Shown here: positions 54,061 through 64,000 of the stretch, piece by piece
How the letters are laid out: the number at the start of each line of letters is the position of its first letter
How positions within the stretch are numbered: the stretch's first letter is position 1
Assembly (NCBI GenBank): GCA_037043235.1
Contig: JAWRVZ010000103.1
Coordinates: 1,589,001 to 1,653,000, forward strand
Direction: 5' to 3'
Length of the DNA: 64,000 nt
Source: Rhodeus uyekii
Lineage: Eukaryota > Chordata > Actinopteri > Cypriniformes > Acheilognathidae
Translations under genes and position numbers: made by a program
The notes under the pieces: model-generated
What the model was told of the DNA's origin: nothing
Database searches by the model: none
The model's input: only the letters and a program-made list of their open reading frames with translations

Positions 54061-55517
54061 CCTTGTCATGACTGTTTGCTGTATGTCGAGCAGAGCTAGC
54101 TACCTCCCAATCAACCAAAAATGTCTTAATGACATATCAAATATTTGTTTGATAAGGGGTCATTAAGATTCAGGTACCAGTTTCATTGGAGCAAAACTGG
54201 TCATACAAGAAACGTATAAATTCCTAGAGGGCATCAACAAGTCTGCTCTAGATGAAAAGGGATGTTAAAATCCATCCAGCCGATTTTCCATAGGAATGGA
54301 GCTGGGGAAGCTGCAATGGGCTCAACATGGCTCTTCAGATCTGTGGAAGTGAGTCTACTCTTACTTACAATTAATTCCAAACAGCCTTTAAAATGGCAGC
54401 CAGTCTCGCTAACAAACAGCCAATCGATGCCAGGGTGCAAACTCAGAAAGACTGTATCCAGTATGTGACGCCCAACGCACTATCTAGTTACCCCTTCAGA
54501 CGGCTCCAGGCAATTCAGTTTGCTTTGGAAACACTGGACTTGTCCCAACTAGTTTGTACAGTTTTATTTAATTACTCTGCACAATTTTCACAAGCAATTG
54601 GTACATTTTCAAAACTCTTAGTACTATTACAACAGATCATCATATATTTTCAATTGTATTAGTACAATACACAAAATCACGGAGTCTCATTTTATATTAT
54701 TATAAATAATCTTTCATCTATATAATCTTTCATTCATAGTAACTGCCTTTCATAAAGCTCTCACTATCAAGCTTTTGATTTTCATCTAATCTCATTCAGT
54801 TTAATACATTTGTCTATTTAATCCAACTGAACTAAATCGTTAATCAATTAATACATTTTGTACAAAGACTTATACATATTGAATCATAGACATAGCTTCT
54901 ATAGAACTTGACAAATAACAGTGTGTGTGTGTGTGAAAGAGAAAAAGACAGAGAATGTACAACTAGAATGAAAGATTGAGATCAGGTTTTGAAGGAATCT
55001 CGCACAAAAGAAAACCTATGGAAATAGAAAACAATAAAATCAAGTAAATACATTTTTTAAGATGGAAAGAAAACAAAAGTGACCCCTTTTCTTACAGAAA
55101 CAACTTTGCAACACTAGATGGGGAAAGCTATGTTACAAGTCTGATTAGTTTGGAGTTCTGTACTAAGAGTTTTGAAAATGGGCACCTTATTTGTGAAAAT
55201 AGTACGAAAGCATATAAAAAAAACTGTAATAGTATATATTAGTGAATAAAGTTTGTTTACCGATATTAAGATGTTGATGGTGGCTGGTTAATCATGTCGC
55301 ATGCATAATTGCTGTTTAAAGAGCATTTATTTACCTATTTTATGTTATAACATATTTATGTTTAAATGCTTAAAAATAAATAATAAATTAAATGCTTTAA
55401 ATACTTAAAAATCATAACCATTTATATAGAAGCAGTATAATATTTTTAAGTGAATATTAAGCTCTGTATACTAAATCATGTGTATGGACCTGCCGCTCAC
55501 CGACTTTCTTCTGTTAG
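54061..55517. other. SLC22 intron 6, 3' part
   Basis: AT-rich, with a short (GT)n run near 54922-54934. No gene recognised. The acceptor for exon 7 (CTTTCTTCTGTTAG) ends it. Confidence 0.45.
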
Positions 55518-55732
55518 GTTTGCCGTTTCGATTGGATACTGTGCCTTGTCTCTGAACACATCCAGTCTACATGGGAACATCTACCTGAACTGCTTCCTGT
55601 CAGCTGTGGTGGAAGTGCCTGCACTCATCATGGCCTGGCTGATGCTCCGCTATTGGCCACGCCGCCTCTGCTTGTCTTCCACCTTGTCATTAGGAGGACT
55701 GCTTCTTCTCTTCATACACTTCATACCACTAC
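55518..55732 (+). CDS. slc22a5: slc22a5-like exon 7
   Basis: 215 bp, the usual size. Donor CTAC|GTGAGA. Encodes FAVSIGYCALSLNTSSLHGN, IYLNCFLSAVVEVPALIMAW, LMLRYWPRRLCLSSTLSLGG and LLLLFIHFIPL. The NCFLSAxVEVPA stretch is strongly conserved in OCTN proteins. Confidence 0.93.
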
Positions 55733-56231
55733 GTGAGAAGTTTAACTGTAATGTGGTATGCAAGATAATGATTAAAAGATGTGTTTCAGCAGAAATAGTG
55801 AATAGAAAGTTTAGTGTTTACTGTTGAGTGTGTTTAACCCTGTAACGCCTTTTGTGTTCCCAGTCAGAAATGAAAATTTTAACTGATTGATCTTAGGGCT
55901 TATTGATCTGAGGATAAAGTGAGTATGTGTGTGTGTGTGTGCAAGTGCATGTATGTACAAGTCTGAGGCCTTTATTTTTGAAAGCACACATTAACAAATG
56001 TGAACAGGAACATGAACAAAGAGCTCCTGAAAACTAATTGCTTCTCATATTTCCAATCTCCCATTTTTTTAATGGATGGTCATTTTTAACCAATATAAGC
56101 TTAGATCAATGAGGACTATGATCAGTCAGTTTAAAAAATAAATACAAAACATAATTCAAACCTAATTGAAGGTAAATATCATGTAACCATGGTTCCTTGA
56201 GAGGGGAAATGAGACACTGCTTCCTCTAGAG
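55733..56231. other. SLC22 intron 7 start
   Basis: Contains a short (GT)n run at 55927-55941. Nothing else recognised. It ends with the hAT target copy CTCTAGAG. Confidence 0.4.
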
Positions 56232-56558
56232 CAGTGGTCCTCAACCTTTCTTGCGGCGCGGACCGGACAACGTTTGATAATTTTACCGTGGACCGGGGGG
56301 GGGGGGGGGGGGGGTGGCGGTGTTGGGGGCTTGGGGGTAGAGAGCGATCCTCCGCCGAACTGTTGAATGGGGGGGGGGATAACAGCAAGACTCAGCTCAG
56401 CTTCAGATGGGGAAGCAAAACACACCTCCTCACCGCCAAAGTGACAGCGACACAGCCGCCTGCAGCCGCTCATCTCCTCTACATAAATTGGAAAAAATAT
56501 AACTTTCTTGGGCGGGCCGATAACATTTGATCCACGGACCGGGGGTTGGGGACCACTG
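56232..56558. mobile_element. hAT-type MITE (327 bp)
   Basis: Inverted ends CAGTGGTCCTCAACCTTTC and CAGTGGTCCCCAACCCCC are flanked by the 8-bp duplication CTCTAGAG (56224-56231 and 56559-56566), fitting nTnnnnAn. An internal G-run lies at about 56297-56313. There is no transposase. Confidence 0.92.
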
Positions 56559-56566
56559 CTCTAGAG

Positions 56567-57002
56567 GACACTTTAAGGAACATCTCCGGTGTGACTGGTG
56601 TCTGAAGCGTGTTTAAATGTGACAATGTCATCAGACAACATCAGTATGAGACGTCCCGATATCCAAGACATCACTACTAAAATAAATGTCATAAACCTCT
56701 GTGTCTGAAGAGATGTAGAAAGGGAATGTGTCAGGTTACGCATATAACCAAGGTTTTCTGAGAAGAGACAACAGGAACCTCTAGAGGACACTTTGGGGAA
56801 CCAAAGCCCGCTCTGCCTTGCTGAGGGAATGACTGCCTAATAGACTGACAAGCACAAACAAGGACTCAATGGACTTATATGCCGGAGACAGATTCGGAGT
56901 CACACTCAGGTCAACAGAACTATCAGTGGCACAATTCCCTATTGCCACCACCCAAGCTCCAAGCCCTAAGATGAACAGAGCTCAAGGTCTTGAAATGTCA
57001 GC
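56567..57002. other. SLC22 intron 7 sequence
   Basis: TGAGAAGAGACAACAGGAACCTCTAGAGGACACTTT-like words hint at a degenerate repeat around the MITE target. No family named. Confidence 0.3.
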
Positions 57003-57006
57003 CTAT

Positions 57007-57755
57007 TGTAGGGGAATTTACAGTTAAGACTCGAGGACCAGATATGTTGAATGAAGACCAGGAGTCAGAAGTGCAGTTAATAGAAGAAATTTTAGTGAAG
57101 TTTAGTTTGCAGTTTCATCAGCAGAAGCCAGCTTCAGGTCTCACAAGGCGTTCGTAGGCCGCCCCACATACAATAACATTTTTACATCAATTATACTCTA
57201 ACAGAGGGTGCTAACTACATCAATGATGACGTTTAAATGATTCTGATTGGCTAAGAAAGAAAGAAAGAAAAACAAAACTAGTAATTTTCCACACAAGAGC
57301 AGACAGTCTGAAGCATATCTTCGTTGATCACGTGGTTGACGGGTTAGTGACGTGGCTTGTCGAGAACAACAAGTCATTCCGTCTCCTAATGGTGCCAGTT
57401 AATCACCTCCCCAAAACAGACCATATTAACACACACACACACAGATTCACAGTCTCCAACAATCAACAGAAACTTCCCAAAACATTCTGATAACATGCTC
57501 TCTCTGTTGAGACGTGCAGATAATATTAATCCTTACTCGATGGAAAAATACAGAAGAGTAAAGAAAGGTTTTAACAAATAAAAATCCCTAACTTGATTAT
57601 AAATCACTCTTCAAATAAGAAAGGGAAAGGAACATATGAAACAAAAAACAAAGAAACATTTGAAAATTAAGACAAAGAAAAGAATATAGGTACAAATAAG
57701 AAAAATGAAAGAATATATATACAAGCGGCAATGGATTTCCGAATAGTATCTTTCA
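57007..57755. mobile_element. Solo LTR with 4-bp target duplication (copy 2)
   Basis: 749-bp relative of 24994-25710 in the same orientation. It begins TGTAGG, ends TATCTTTCA and is flanked by CTAT (57003-57006 and 57756-57759). It carries an extra block of about 60 bp near 57592-57655 that the first copy lacks. Confidence 0.78.
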
Positions 57756-57789
57756 CTATACACCAGACATTATCTTTAAGGTATTGTTC

Positions 57790-58310
57790 AATACTGGTGC
57801 TGGAAAACAGTAGTTAGCAACACCATACTAATACTGTTTTACCCCCTTTCGCCTTCAGAACTGGCTTAATTCGTGGCATTGATTCAACAAGGAGCTGAAA
57901 GCATTCTTTAGAAATGTTGACCATATGGATAGGATAGCATTAGTCGGCCCATTCTCCTCTGAGCTCTAGCATCAACAAGGCATTTTCGCCCACAGGACTG
58001 CCGCATACTGGATGTGTTTGCCGTTTCACACCATTCTTTGTAAACCCTAGAAATGGTTGTGCGTGAAAATCCCAGTAACTGAGCAGATTGTGAAATACTC
58101 AGACCGGCCCGTCTGGCACCAACAACCATGCCACGCTCAAAATTGCTTAAATCGACTTTCTTTCCCATTCTGACATTCAGTTTGGAGTTCAGGAGATTGT
58201 CTTGACCAGGACCAACCCCTAAATGCACTGAAGCAACTGCCATGTGATTGGTTGATTAGATAATTGCATTAATGAGAAATTGAACAGGTGTTCCTTTAGG
58301 TGAGTGTGTA
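57790..58310 (-). mobile_element. Tc1-like DNA transposon fragment
   Basis: The right end (reverse complement CACTCACCTAAAGGAACACC) is a typical Tc1-family terminus. The minus-strand ORF from ATG at 58168 encodes MGKKVDLSNFERGMVVGARR and LSISQSAQLLGFSRTTISRV, the N-terminal helix-turn-helix DNA-binding region of a Tc1 transposase. It stops at 57908, so about 87 of some 340 residues remain and the catalytic DDE part is missing. Confidence 0.8.
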
Positions 58311-58317
58311 GTGGGAC

Positions 58318-58460
58318 CTGGTTCAACTCTGTAGCTCACACAGTAGAGCATGGCTTCGATGCCCAAGGAAAGCAAGAACTGATTAGAATGATAATGTTGA
58401 ATGCAATGTAAATTACTTTGGATAAAAGTGTCTGCTAAATACATGAATGTAAATGTAACC
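58318..58460 (+). mobile_element. tRNA-derived SINE
   Basis: The head TAGCTCACACAGTAGAGCAT resembles a pol III A box, GCTTCGATGCCC a degraded B box. The tail TTTGGATAAAAGTGTCTGCT then AAATACATGAATGTAAATGT is the tail common to many fish SINEs. Confidence 0.75.
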
Positions 58461-58806
58461 CCTAATCACCGCAGGGGAGTGTTTTAGTAGAAAAATGTTC
58501 CACCTGGTCTGACCTAGAGTCAGCATCTTGCAAGGCCAGCACTCCTCAATTAAGGGTGCTCAACCAGTGAGAAGGGAACCATTTCTCACCAGGGCCCAGA
58601 GATGGGTTTTCTGGGGAGCGGAGGACTCAGCAGAAAGACCCTCTGATTGAATATTCTGACAAATTTTAGCATGACAGCATGTTTATGAGTATTTGTCCAT
58701 TTAATGATGTATGATTTTTGATGCACTGTAAAAAATATTTTTGTCTTGTTTTCTACTGCAAATAACTAAACATTGTTAAATCAAATTTACTTCAGAAAAC
58801 TTTAAA
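58461..58806. other. SLC22 intron 7 sequence
   Basis: Nothing recognised. Confidence 0.35.
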
Positions 58807-59089
58807 AACGTCTCCGGTTACTATCGTAACCTCGGTTCCCTGAGAGACAGGAACGAGACGTTGCAATGGAAAAATGCATTTGGGAACTCCTCCCCTTCAC
58901 GTAATTTCTGAAACCTTATAGGATATCGCCAGTTGACAACTGACCAATTTTCGCGCGATGCGGCTCTGGCTGTCAGGCAGTATAAATAGCATAAAGCGCG
59001 GCAATTGCATCAGAATCATGACTGAACACGGCACAGCTGGTCAAGCAGTGAACACGGCGGACATTGCAACGTCTCGTTGGTGGCAGGTG

Positions 59090-59946
59090 GCACACTGAAG
59101 ATGCTGATGCCATAAGACCGAGAAGCCTCTGGAAATCCCTCAGGGGAACAGACCGGCCCTGTCTGAAGCCACGCAGAGCCGAAGAGATGGTCTCTATGCG
59201 TTCTGGGGTGAGGCGGGCTCGCATCGCCACTGAGTCGAAACACACACCTAGATATGTTGTATACTGACTCGGGGTGAGCATGCTCTTCTGCATGTTCACT
59301 CACAGGCCCAGTGAATCCAGATGGTGAAGCAGCATGTCTGCATGTCTGATTAGCATCTCCCTTGTATGAGCTAGAATCAGCCAATCGTCTAGATAGTTCA
59401 GAATGTGCACTCCGCTCACTCTGAGGGGGGAAAGTGCTGCATCCACACATTTTGAAAATGTGCGCAGTGCCAATGCCAGCCTGAACGGGAGCACTGCATA
59501 CTGATATGCTGAGCCCTCGAAGACAAATCTCAGGAAACGCCTGTGGCAGTCTTAATATATGAATCTGAAAATACGCATCTTTCAGATCTACGGACGCTAA
59601 CCAGTCCCCGGGATGTACCTGTGCCAGTATCTGCTTCAGCATTATCATTTTGAGCGCGCGGTTGATGGGTCTCAGATCCAGAATCGGACAGAGCCCTCCA
59701 TCTCTCTTGTGCACCATGAAGTAGCGGCTGTAGAATCCGCTCTCTAACTCGCTTGGAGGGACGCGCTCTATCGCTTCTTTCGCGAGCAGACTGTGAACCT
59801 CCTGTCTCAGAGCAGGTGCGCTCCGAGGGAGTGCCAGTGACAGGACCCACACCATTGAAACGGGGCAGTCTGCGTCTGAACTGAAGAAAATAACCTGCTG
59901 AATTATTCCCAGCAACCAACCTGAGATACCTGGAATGGCCCTCCAA
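59090..59946 (-). pseudogene. DIRS reverse transcriptase fragment
   Basis: Motifs RYFMVHKRDGGLCPILDLRP, then ILNYLDDWLILAHTREM and TYLGVCFDSVAMRARLTPE in at least two frames. Closely similar to 40255-41194 of the other DIRS copy, but frameshifted near 59500-59560. Confidence 0.82.
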
Positions 59947-60158
59947 GCTTCCAGGAAATGATGAAGCGGAGGATAGGCTGCACGACGAGCATCGAGAGCG
60001 GCGGGGAAATGTCGGCCACTATTGAGGGAACAAGTGCATACTGCGGCTCCGCGCCGCTCTGAGGCAGGGCAAACGACACAATACTGACAGAATGAGGAAG
60101 AAACAACTCTTTTGTTTACAAGTATTAATTTTTATTACTGACTTCACATAAACAGGTT

Positions 60159-61094
60159 TTAACACACACGCATTGCAATCGTCGCCTGTACAAACAGAAG
60201 GGACATAACGCACAACACGTTTTTTTTGGGGGGCGGCCCACCTGCGAGCTCTCTCTTCCTCTTGACGGGACTGTCAGGAAGATGGCTTGGTTGCGGGAGA
60301 CGGTGTGCCGTCACGACGGGGCCCCCCTGGGTCTGTGACACCTCTTCCCAGGTCCCGGCCATTGTTTCAAAGAGGCCGACGCTAGCAACAGAGGCATTGA
60401 GGAGTCTTTTAGGTCTGTCAGAGTCAGCCACAGGTGCCTCTGGAGGACCACTATGAACCCCCTAGAACGGCCGATGGCTTGCGCGGACCGCTTGGTGGCC
60501 ATGAGAGCAAAATCCGTTGCTGCTCGCAGGTCTCTCACGTCCTCCACGTCCAGGCTGCTGGCGTCCAGGGATTGCTGCAGTTTCACTTGAAAAACCTGCA
60601 GCACCACCATTGAGTGGAGTGCAGATGCGCCACGCCAGCTGAGGTGTAAGATTTGTCTGCCTGGTGCGCCGTGAACCTGCATAGCTTTGACAGCAGTGGG
60701 CTCCTGCGGGGGACTCCAGTCCAGGTCCAGCTCCTTAATCCAATCCCTATCTGATGCAACGAGGGATACAGAGTCCCCTTCTCTACTATGATAGACTGGG
60801 AGGAAGTCCGCTTCGGGAGGTTGGAAGCCCTCGTCCGTGAAGCAAACTGGTGACTGGGGAGACGGCAGGAGGGCAGGCTGCGTCGTCACCGTCACCCCAG
60901 GAGTGTGAGTCCGGACCTCTCCTGTCTCTCCTAGACTTCAGCGCGCGCACCAGCAAATCCGTGCAGTGCGCGCAGGAGGACTCCAGCAGGGCATCTTTGG
61001 TGTGGGCCAGGCCCAGACAGGCGACGCAGTATGCGTGGTTGTCCGGCGGGTCCATGGGACCCGCACAAACCCTACAAGGTCCAGACTTATCCAT
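60159..61094 (-). pseudogene. DIRS gag-like region
   Basis: The frame from 61094 encodes a Cys-rich start (CRVCAGPMDPPDNHAYCVAC) and continues after a frame change near 60800 as SVSLVASDRDWIKELDLDWS and further helical sequence (LDASSLDVEDVRDLRAATDF). This layout fits DIRS ORF1. Function in the element is presumed structural. Confidence 0.65.
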
Positions 61095-61304
61095 TTTTAG
61101 ATATCCGTATGAAGGAAAAATTCTGACGCAATTGCCGCAATTTATGCTATTTATACTGCCTGACAGCCAGAGCCGTATTGCGTGACAATTGGCCAGTTGT
61201 CAACTGGCGTTATCCTATAAGGTTTCAGAAATTACGTGAAGGGGAGGAGTTCCCAAATGCATTTTTCCGTTGCAACGTCTCGTTCCCGCTCTCGAAAGGG
61301 AACC

Positions 61305-61707
61305 TCATATACACTCTTTTAATTACCATTTCATAATATAAACTATAATCAATGAATCAATCAATCAATCATTTACTTGAGTAGCAAATACAAATTTTCT
61401 GAAATGCAAATATATCAAAAATAAGTTAAGAGGTAAAATATCTGCTTGCGGGGTCTTGTTAATATAATCTTGTTTTCCCTTTGAATTTATTTATTGATTC
61501 TGACATCATTGACAGTTTTTTTCCTCGTTTTAATAAAAAAATAATAATTTTGGCAAATTTTTCAGAAGGATATTTCATTTTGCTTCCAAAATAAATAAAA
61601 AAGAACATTTTGATATTTGTACTGGAAAACAAGACAAAAATACTGAGGAAGATTTTGCAGTATTTGGTAAACTTTGGATGCTCTGTTTTGTCTCTTTTAA
61701 CCCATAG
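61305..61707. other. SLC22 intron 7, 3' end
   Basis: AT-rich. Only the acceptor for exon 8 (TCTTTTAACCCATAG) is recognisable. Confidence 0.45.
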
Positions 61708-61890
61708 ATATGACTTCTGTTACCATTTCTCTGGTGATGCTGGGAAAGTTCGGTCTGTCGGCAGCATTTGCAATCGTGTACCCAGTGACCGCAGAGCTTT
61801 ACCCCACCGTTGTGAGGGGCACGGCTTTAGGAACCTGCTCCATGGCATCCAGAGTGGGCAGCCTTTCTTCACCATACTTCATCTACTTAG
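61708..61890 (+). CDS. slc22a5: slc22a5-like exon 8
   Basis: 183 bp, the usual size. Donor TTAG|GTCTAT. Encodes HMTSVTISLVMLGKFGLSAA, FAIVYPVTAELYPTVVRGTA and LGTCSMASRVGSLSSPYFIY. AELYPTVVR is the SLC22 signature near TM11. The next exon, encoding the last helix and C-terminus, was not found before 64000. Confidence 0.93.
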
Positions 61891-63240
61891 GTCTATAATC
61901 TCTTCCATCTCATGTCCTAAATTCTTCATCTTCTGTGAATGATGTAGTTCCCCATGTAAAGAAGGATTCTGCCACTTAGGATCTCACCAAATCACATTCA
62001 CAGAAGGTACTATTTCTGTCTTGTTTTCCAGTACAAATATCAAAACATCCATAAAACAAGATACATTTACTTTAGAAATATTTTTCTGAAAATGGGCCAA
62101 AATTATGTTTATGACTAAAACAAAATATACAGTATAGGCTAAAGGGGTCGGAAAGATCTTAACTAACATATAAAACAAGATTATTACCCCATTGACAGAT
62201 TTAAAATAATAATAATAATCTTTTAAGCAAAACCTCACTTAATCTTGATACATTTTTCAGAAAACGATACTTAATATCTGAATTCATTTTGCTTCTCTAG
62301 TAAATGTATCTTAATTTAAGAATGTTTAGATATTTGATCCAGAAAACAAAACAAAAAATAATGATTAATAAAATAATGTTTTTAAGTTGTGAGAAGTTGC
62401 TGCTGTAAACTTGACCTGTAAGAAGATGGCACTGTTTTTGACACTCTTGCTGCTTCAAATCGTTTCACAAAACAATCAGAGAAACGCTACAAAGATTTAA
62501 GAGGGTTCATTTCTCCACCCCTAGCATAAGGTCGAAACCACAGGCCAAACAATCCAGATAATAACAAAGTGCAAGACACAGGGAAATAAACTAAAGATCA
62601 AAACCATGACACTTTAAACCAGATCTAATGCTCAGAAACGCATTGTTACACATGTAAGTCTTTGCAATGAGTGGGTGAAAACATAGAGCTTATAAAGACA
62701 AACAGGTGGAATTAAACAGACCAAAATGAGTCCAGGTAATGCATTCATGATGGGAAAGCAAAGGAGTCGGGAGGAGTGTCCTCTAGTGGAACTCCAGCTG
62801 CTGGATGTAACGTCCACAAGACACAGAAGGTGGTTTAAAACTCACCTGATCTCTCCTACTCATTCAGAAAACGGTTTATTTAACCTGAACATGAATGTTC
62901 TGTCATCATTTACTCGTCTTCGTTTCATTCTAAACACATATATTTCTGTGGAACTCAAAAGAAGACGTTGGGATCCAACAAAACTGACTTTCACTGACTT
63001 TTACTTCAACCAGTTTTCAGAATTTCAGCCAGAGCTCAGATATTGGTTATTGACACATTCCTGTAGAGAAAAGACTGTAGTTCCAGCTGAGCTCTGTTAT
63101 ATATAATCTGAATGTTTCCAGGTGTGTCTTGTGTTTCTTTTGTTCTTTGTCAGTCGTTCGTTGTTCCTCCATGCTCTCTGTGTTCCCTTGTTTTACACCT
63201 GTGTTTCCGTCTTCCAATTTCTACACTGCTTGGGTTACAA
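61891..63240. other. SLC22 intron 8 (incomplete)
   Basis: AT-rich. I looked for the final exon (a PYIxMGSLT-like peptide) and did not find it. It ends with GGTTACAA next to a MITE. Confidence 0.4.
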
Positions 63241-63752
63241 CAATGGTTCTCAAATAGTGGGGCGCGCCCCGATGCCAGGGGGGACGCGTGTTACCCTGGG
63301 GTACATGCTTTTTTTGCCAGGGAGTAGGTTTTCTTGTACTCAACAAGAGCAGCAGATATGAAGTTCAGATAACCGTCTCCTCATCCTTTGACATGTACGA
63401 TCACACGTTCATGTGTGTCACGTGATCAACCACTAAATTCACATGTGTTTTCACGCGATATCTGGCACTGATCCAAAAAAAAAAGATGCGCTCAGAGCTT
63501 GTCATTTATCACAACAATTCAGTGTTTTCAACCACATAAGATTTCTTTTAGGTTTAAACAAGTTGAGCCAACAAGTTGGTGACTATTTTGAATGATCTAT
63601 TATACAGCGCTTTTTGTGACTGCGGTATGTCAGGTGACAAGCATGGAAACAATAAGGTGAAAGTTCCAAAATGGGGGGAGGGGGGGGGGGGGGCGTGCAA
63701 AATTTTTACCTCTTCCTAGGGGGGCGTGACAGAAAATAATTGAGAAGCACTG
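63241..63752. mobile_element. hAT-type MITE (about 512 bp)
   Basis: Inverted ends CAATGGTTCTCAA and CAGTGCTTCTCAA are flanked by near-identical 8-mers GGTTACAA (63233-63240) and AGTTACAA (63753-63760). The interior contains CCCC/GGGG runs. No transposase. Confidence 0.75.
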
Positions 63753-63779
63753 AGTTACAAGAAGAAGAATGAAGAAATG

Positions 63780-64000
63780 TTACATTTATATAGCGCTTTT
63801 CCAGAGCTCAAAGCACTTCACATAGTAGGGGGAATCTCCTCCACCACCACTAATGTGCAGAATCTAAATGGATGATGCGACGGCAGCCATATTGCGCCAG
63901 AACGCTCACCACACATCAACTTATTGGTGGAGAGGAGACAGAGTGATGAAGCCTATTAGAGTATGGGGGGGGGGGGGGGGGGGATTAGTAGGCCATGATG
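63780..64000. repeat. Dispersed repeat, uninterrupted copy of the 25983-27880 family
   Basis: Contains ATATAGCGCTTTTCCAGAGC, then GCCATATTGCGCCAGAACGC, directly followed by the ACTTATTGGTGGAGAGGAG arm that is split by Harbinger at 26055-27609. A G-run (about 63966-63983) interrupts it. It continues past the window. Confidence 0.7.

Larger units (their letters stand above)
58807..61304 (-). mobile_element. DIRS-type retrotransposon, internally deleted (gag and part of RT)
   Basis: The ends (AACGTCTCCGGTTACTATCG on the left, CTCGAAAGGGAACC on the right) are the same inverted termini as in 37866-41558. On the minus strand a gag-like frame starts at 61094 (MDKSGPCRVCAGPMDPPDNH) and is followed by RT pieces. 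The left terminus joins directly to RT sequence near 59080, so RNase H and the tyrosine recombinase are deleted. It lies in SLC22 intron 7. Confidence 0.85.
30970..61890 (+). pseudogene. slc22a5: OCTN-type organic cation/carnitine transporter gene with nonsense codon in exon 3; 3' end beyond window
   Basis: SLC22 family (major facilitator superfamily), plasma-membrane transporters; OCTN members carry carnitine and organic cations. Eight exons with GT/AG sites and matching phases sum to 1456 coding bases. Sizes 104, 155, 172, 127, 215 and 183 equal those of vertebrate SLC22A4/5 as I recall them. Signatures: IIPNGFTGLSMVF in exon 1, GQISDRFGRK across exons 2/3, IPESPRWLLSQGR in exon 5 and AELYPTVVRG in exon 8. 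IIPNGFTGLS favours SLC22A5 over A4, but a teleost paralogue is possible. Odd points: TAA at 34952-34954 truncates the product after 201 residues; the OCTN nucleotide-binding-like motif GTEILGKS reads GMEILSPS; the exon 1 donor (GTTCGT) is weak. All other exons are open, so the stop is recent, strain-specific or an assembly error. Introns 4, 6 and 7 are large because of inserted transposons. Confidence 0.85.

Noticed and set aside
61891..63106. Final SLC22 exon in ORF 62726-63106
   Set aside because: The peptide lacks the expected last membrane helix and C-terminal tail. The acceptor and phase do not fit.

Overview
The window is vertebrate nuclear DNA, almost certainly from a teleost and most likely a cyprinid or close relative. 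It has AT-rich introns, GT/AG-split coding exons, and a dense load of fish-typical transposons (L2 LINEs, DIRS elements, chromodomain Ty3/gypsy, BEL/Pao, Harbinger, hAT, Tc1, Tigger, a tRNA-derived SINE). Nothing prokaryotic is present: no operons, CRISPR arrays or bacterial signals. The species call is an inference from repeat content and exon structure.

Two host genes lie in tandem on the + strand. (1) A reticulon-family gene (rtn3-like) occupies 6743-21989. Its reticulon homology domain is split over exons of 289, 139, 47 and 59 bp plus a terminal coding segment. The exon that should be 70 bp survives only as its 3' part (about 18650-18698), with no acceptor and a stop where its first codon should be. 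(2) An SLC22 organic cation/carnitine transporter (OCTN type, slc22a5-like) starts at 30970. Eight exons of 402, 104, 155, 172, 127, 98, 215 and 183 bp are recognisable up to 61890; the last exon(s) lie beyond the window. Exon 3 has an in-frame TAA at 34952-34954. Both genes therefore look damaged, as expected for a decaying paralogue or homeologue, although one assembly error could explain the SLC22 stop.

The introns and flanks are mostly mobile DNA. Upstream of the first visible rtn exon is an L2-clade LINE with an intact-looking ORF (2192-5311). The rtn introns hold a non-autonomous LTR element carrying 34 copies of a 30-bp repeat (7584-10816), a Tigger remnant, a young complete chromodomain Ty3/gypsy element (13325-18511; LTRs differ by one substitution and one 2-bp indel; TSD ATAGG), and LTR debris. 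Between the genes are solo LTRs, a palindromic LTR pair, a Harbinger copy with remnants of both its genes, and DIRS debris. The SLC22 introns contain a 71-bp satellite with dimeric order, LTR-element and gypsy fragments, a DIRS element with terminal and internal complementary repeats (37866-41558), BEL/Pao remnants, an L2 fragment split by an LTR element that is itself split by a hAT element (49868-53480), hAT MITEs, a solo LTR, a Tc1 fragment, a SINE and a second DIRS copy.

The most interesting shared signal is in three different LTR elements. Each has, exactly 1 nt inside its 5' LTR, a short sequence (11, 10 and 8 nt) perfectly complementary to a site in its own LTR about 30 nt downstream of a TATA-like box, that is, at the predicted mRNA 5' end. 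This is the self-priming architecture known for Tf1/sushi retrotransposons, here apparently shared by one autonomous element and two non-autonomous, proline-rich-ORF elements.
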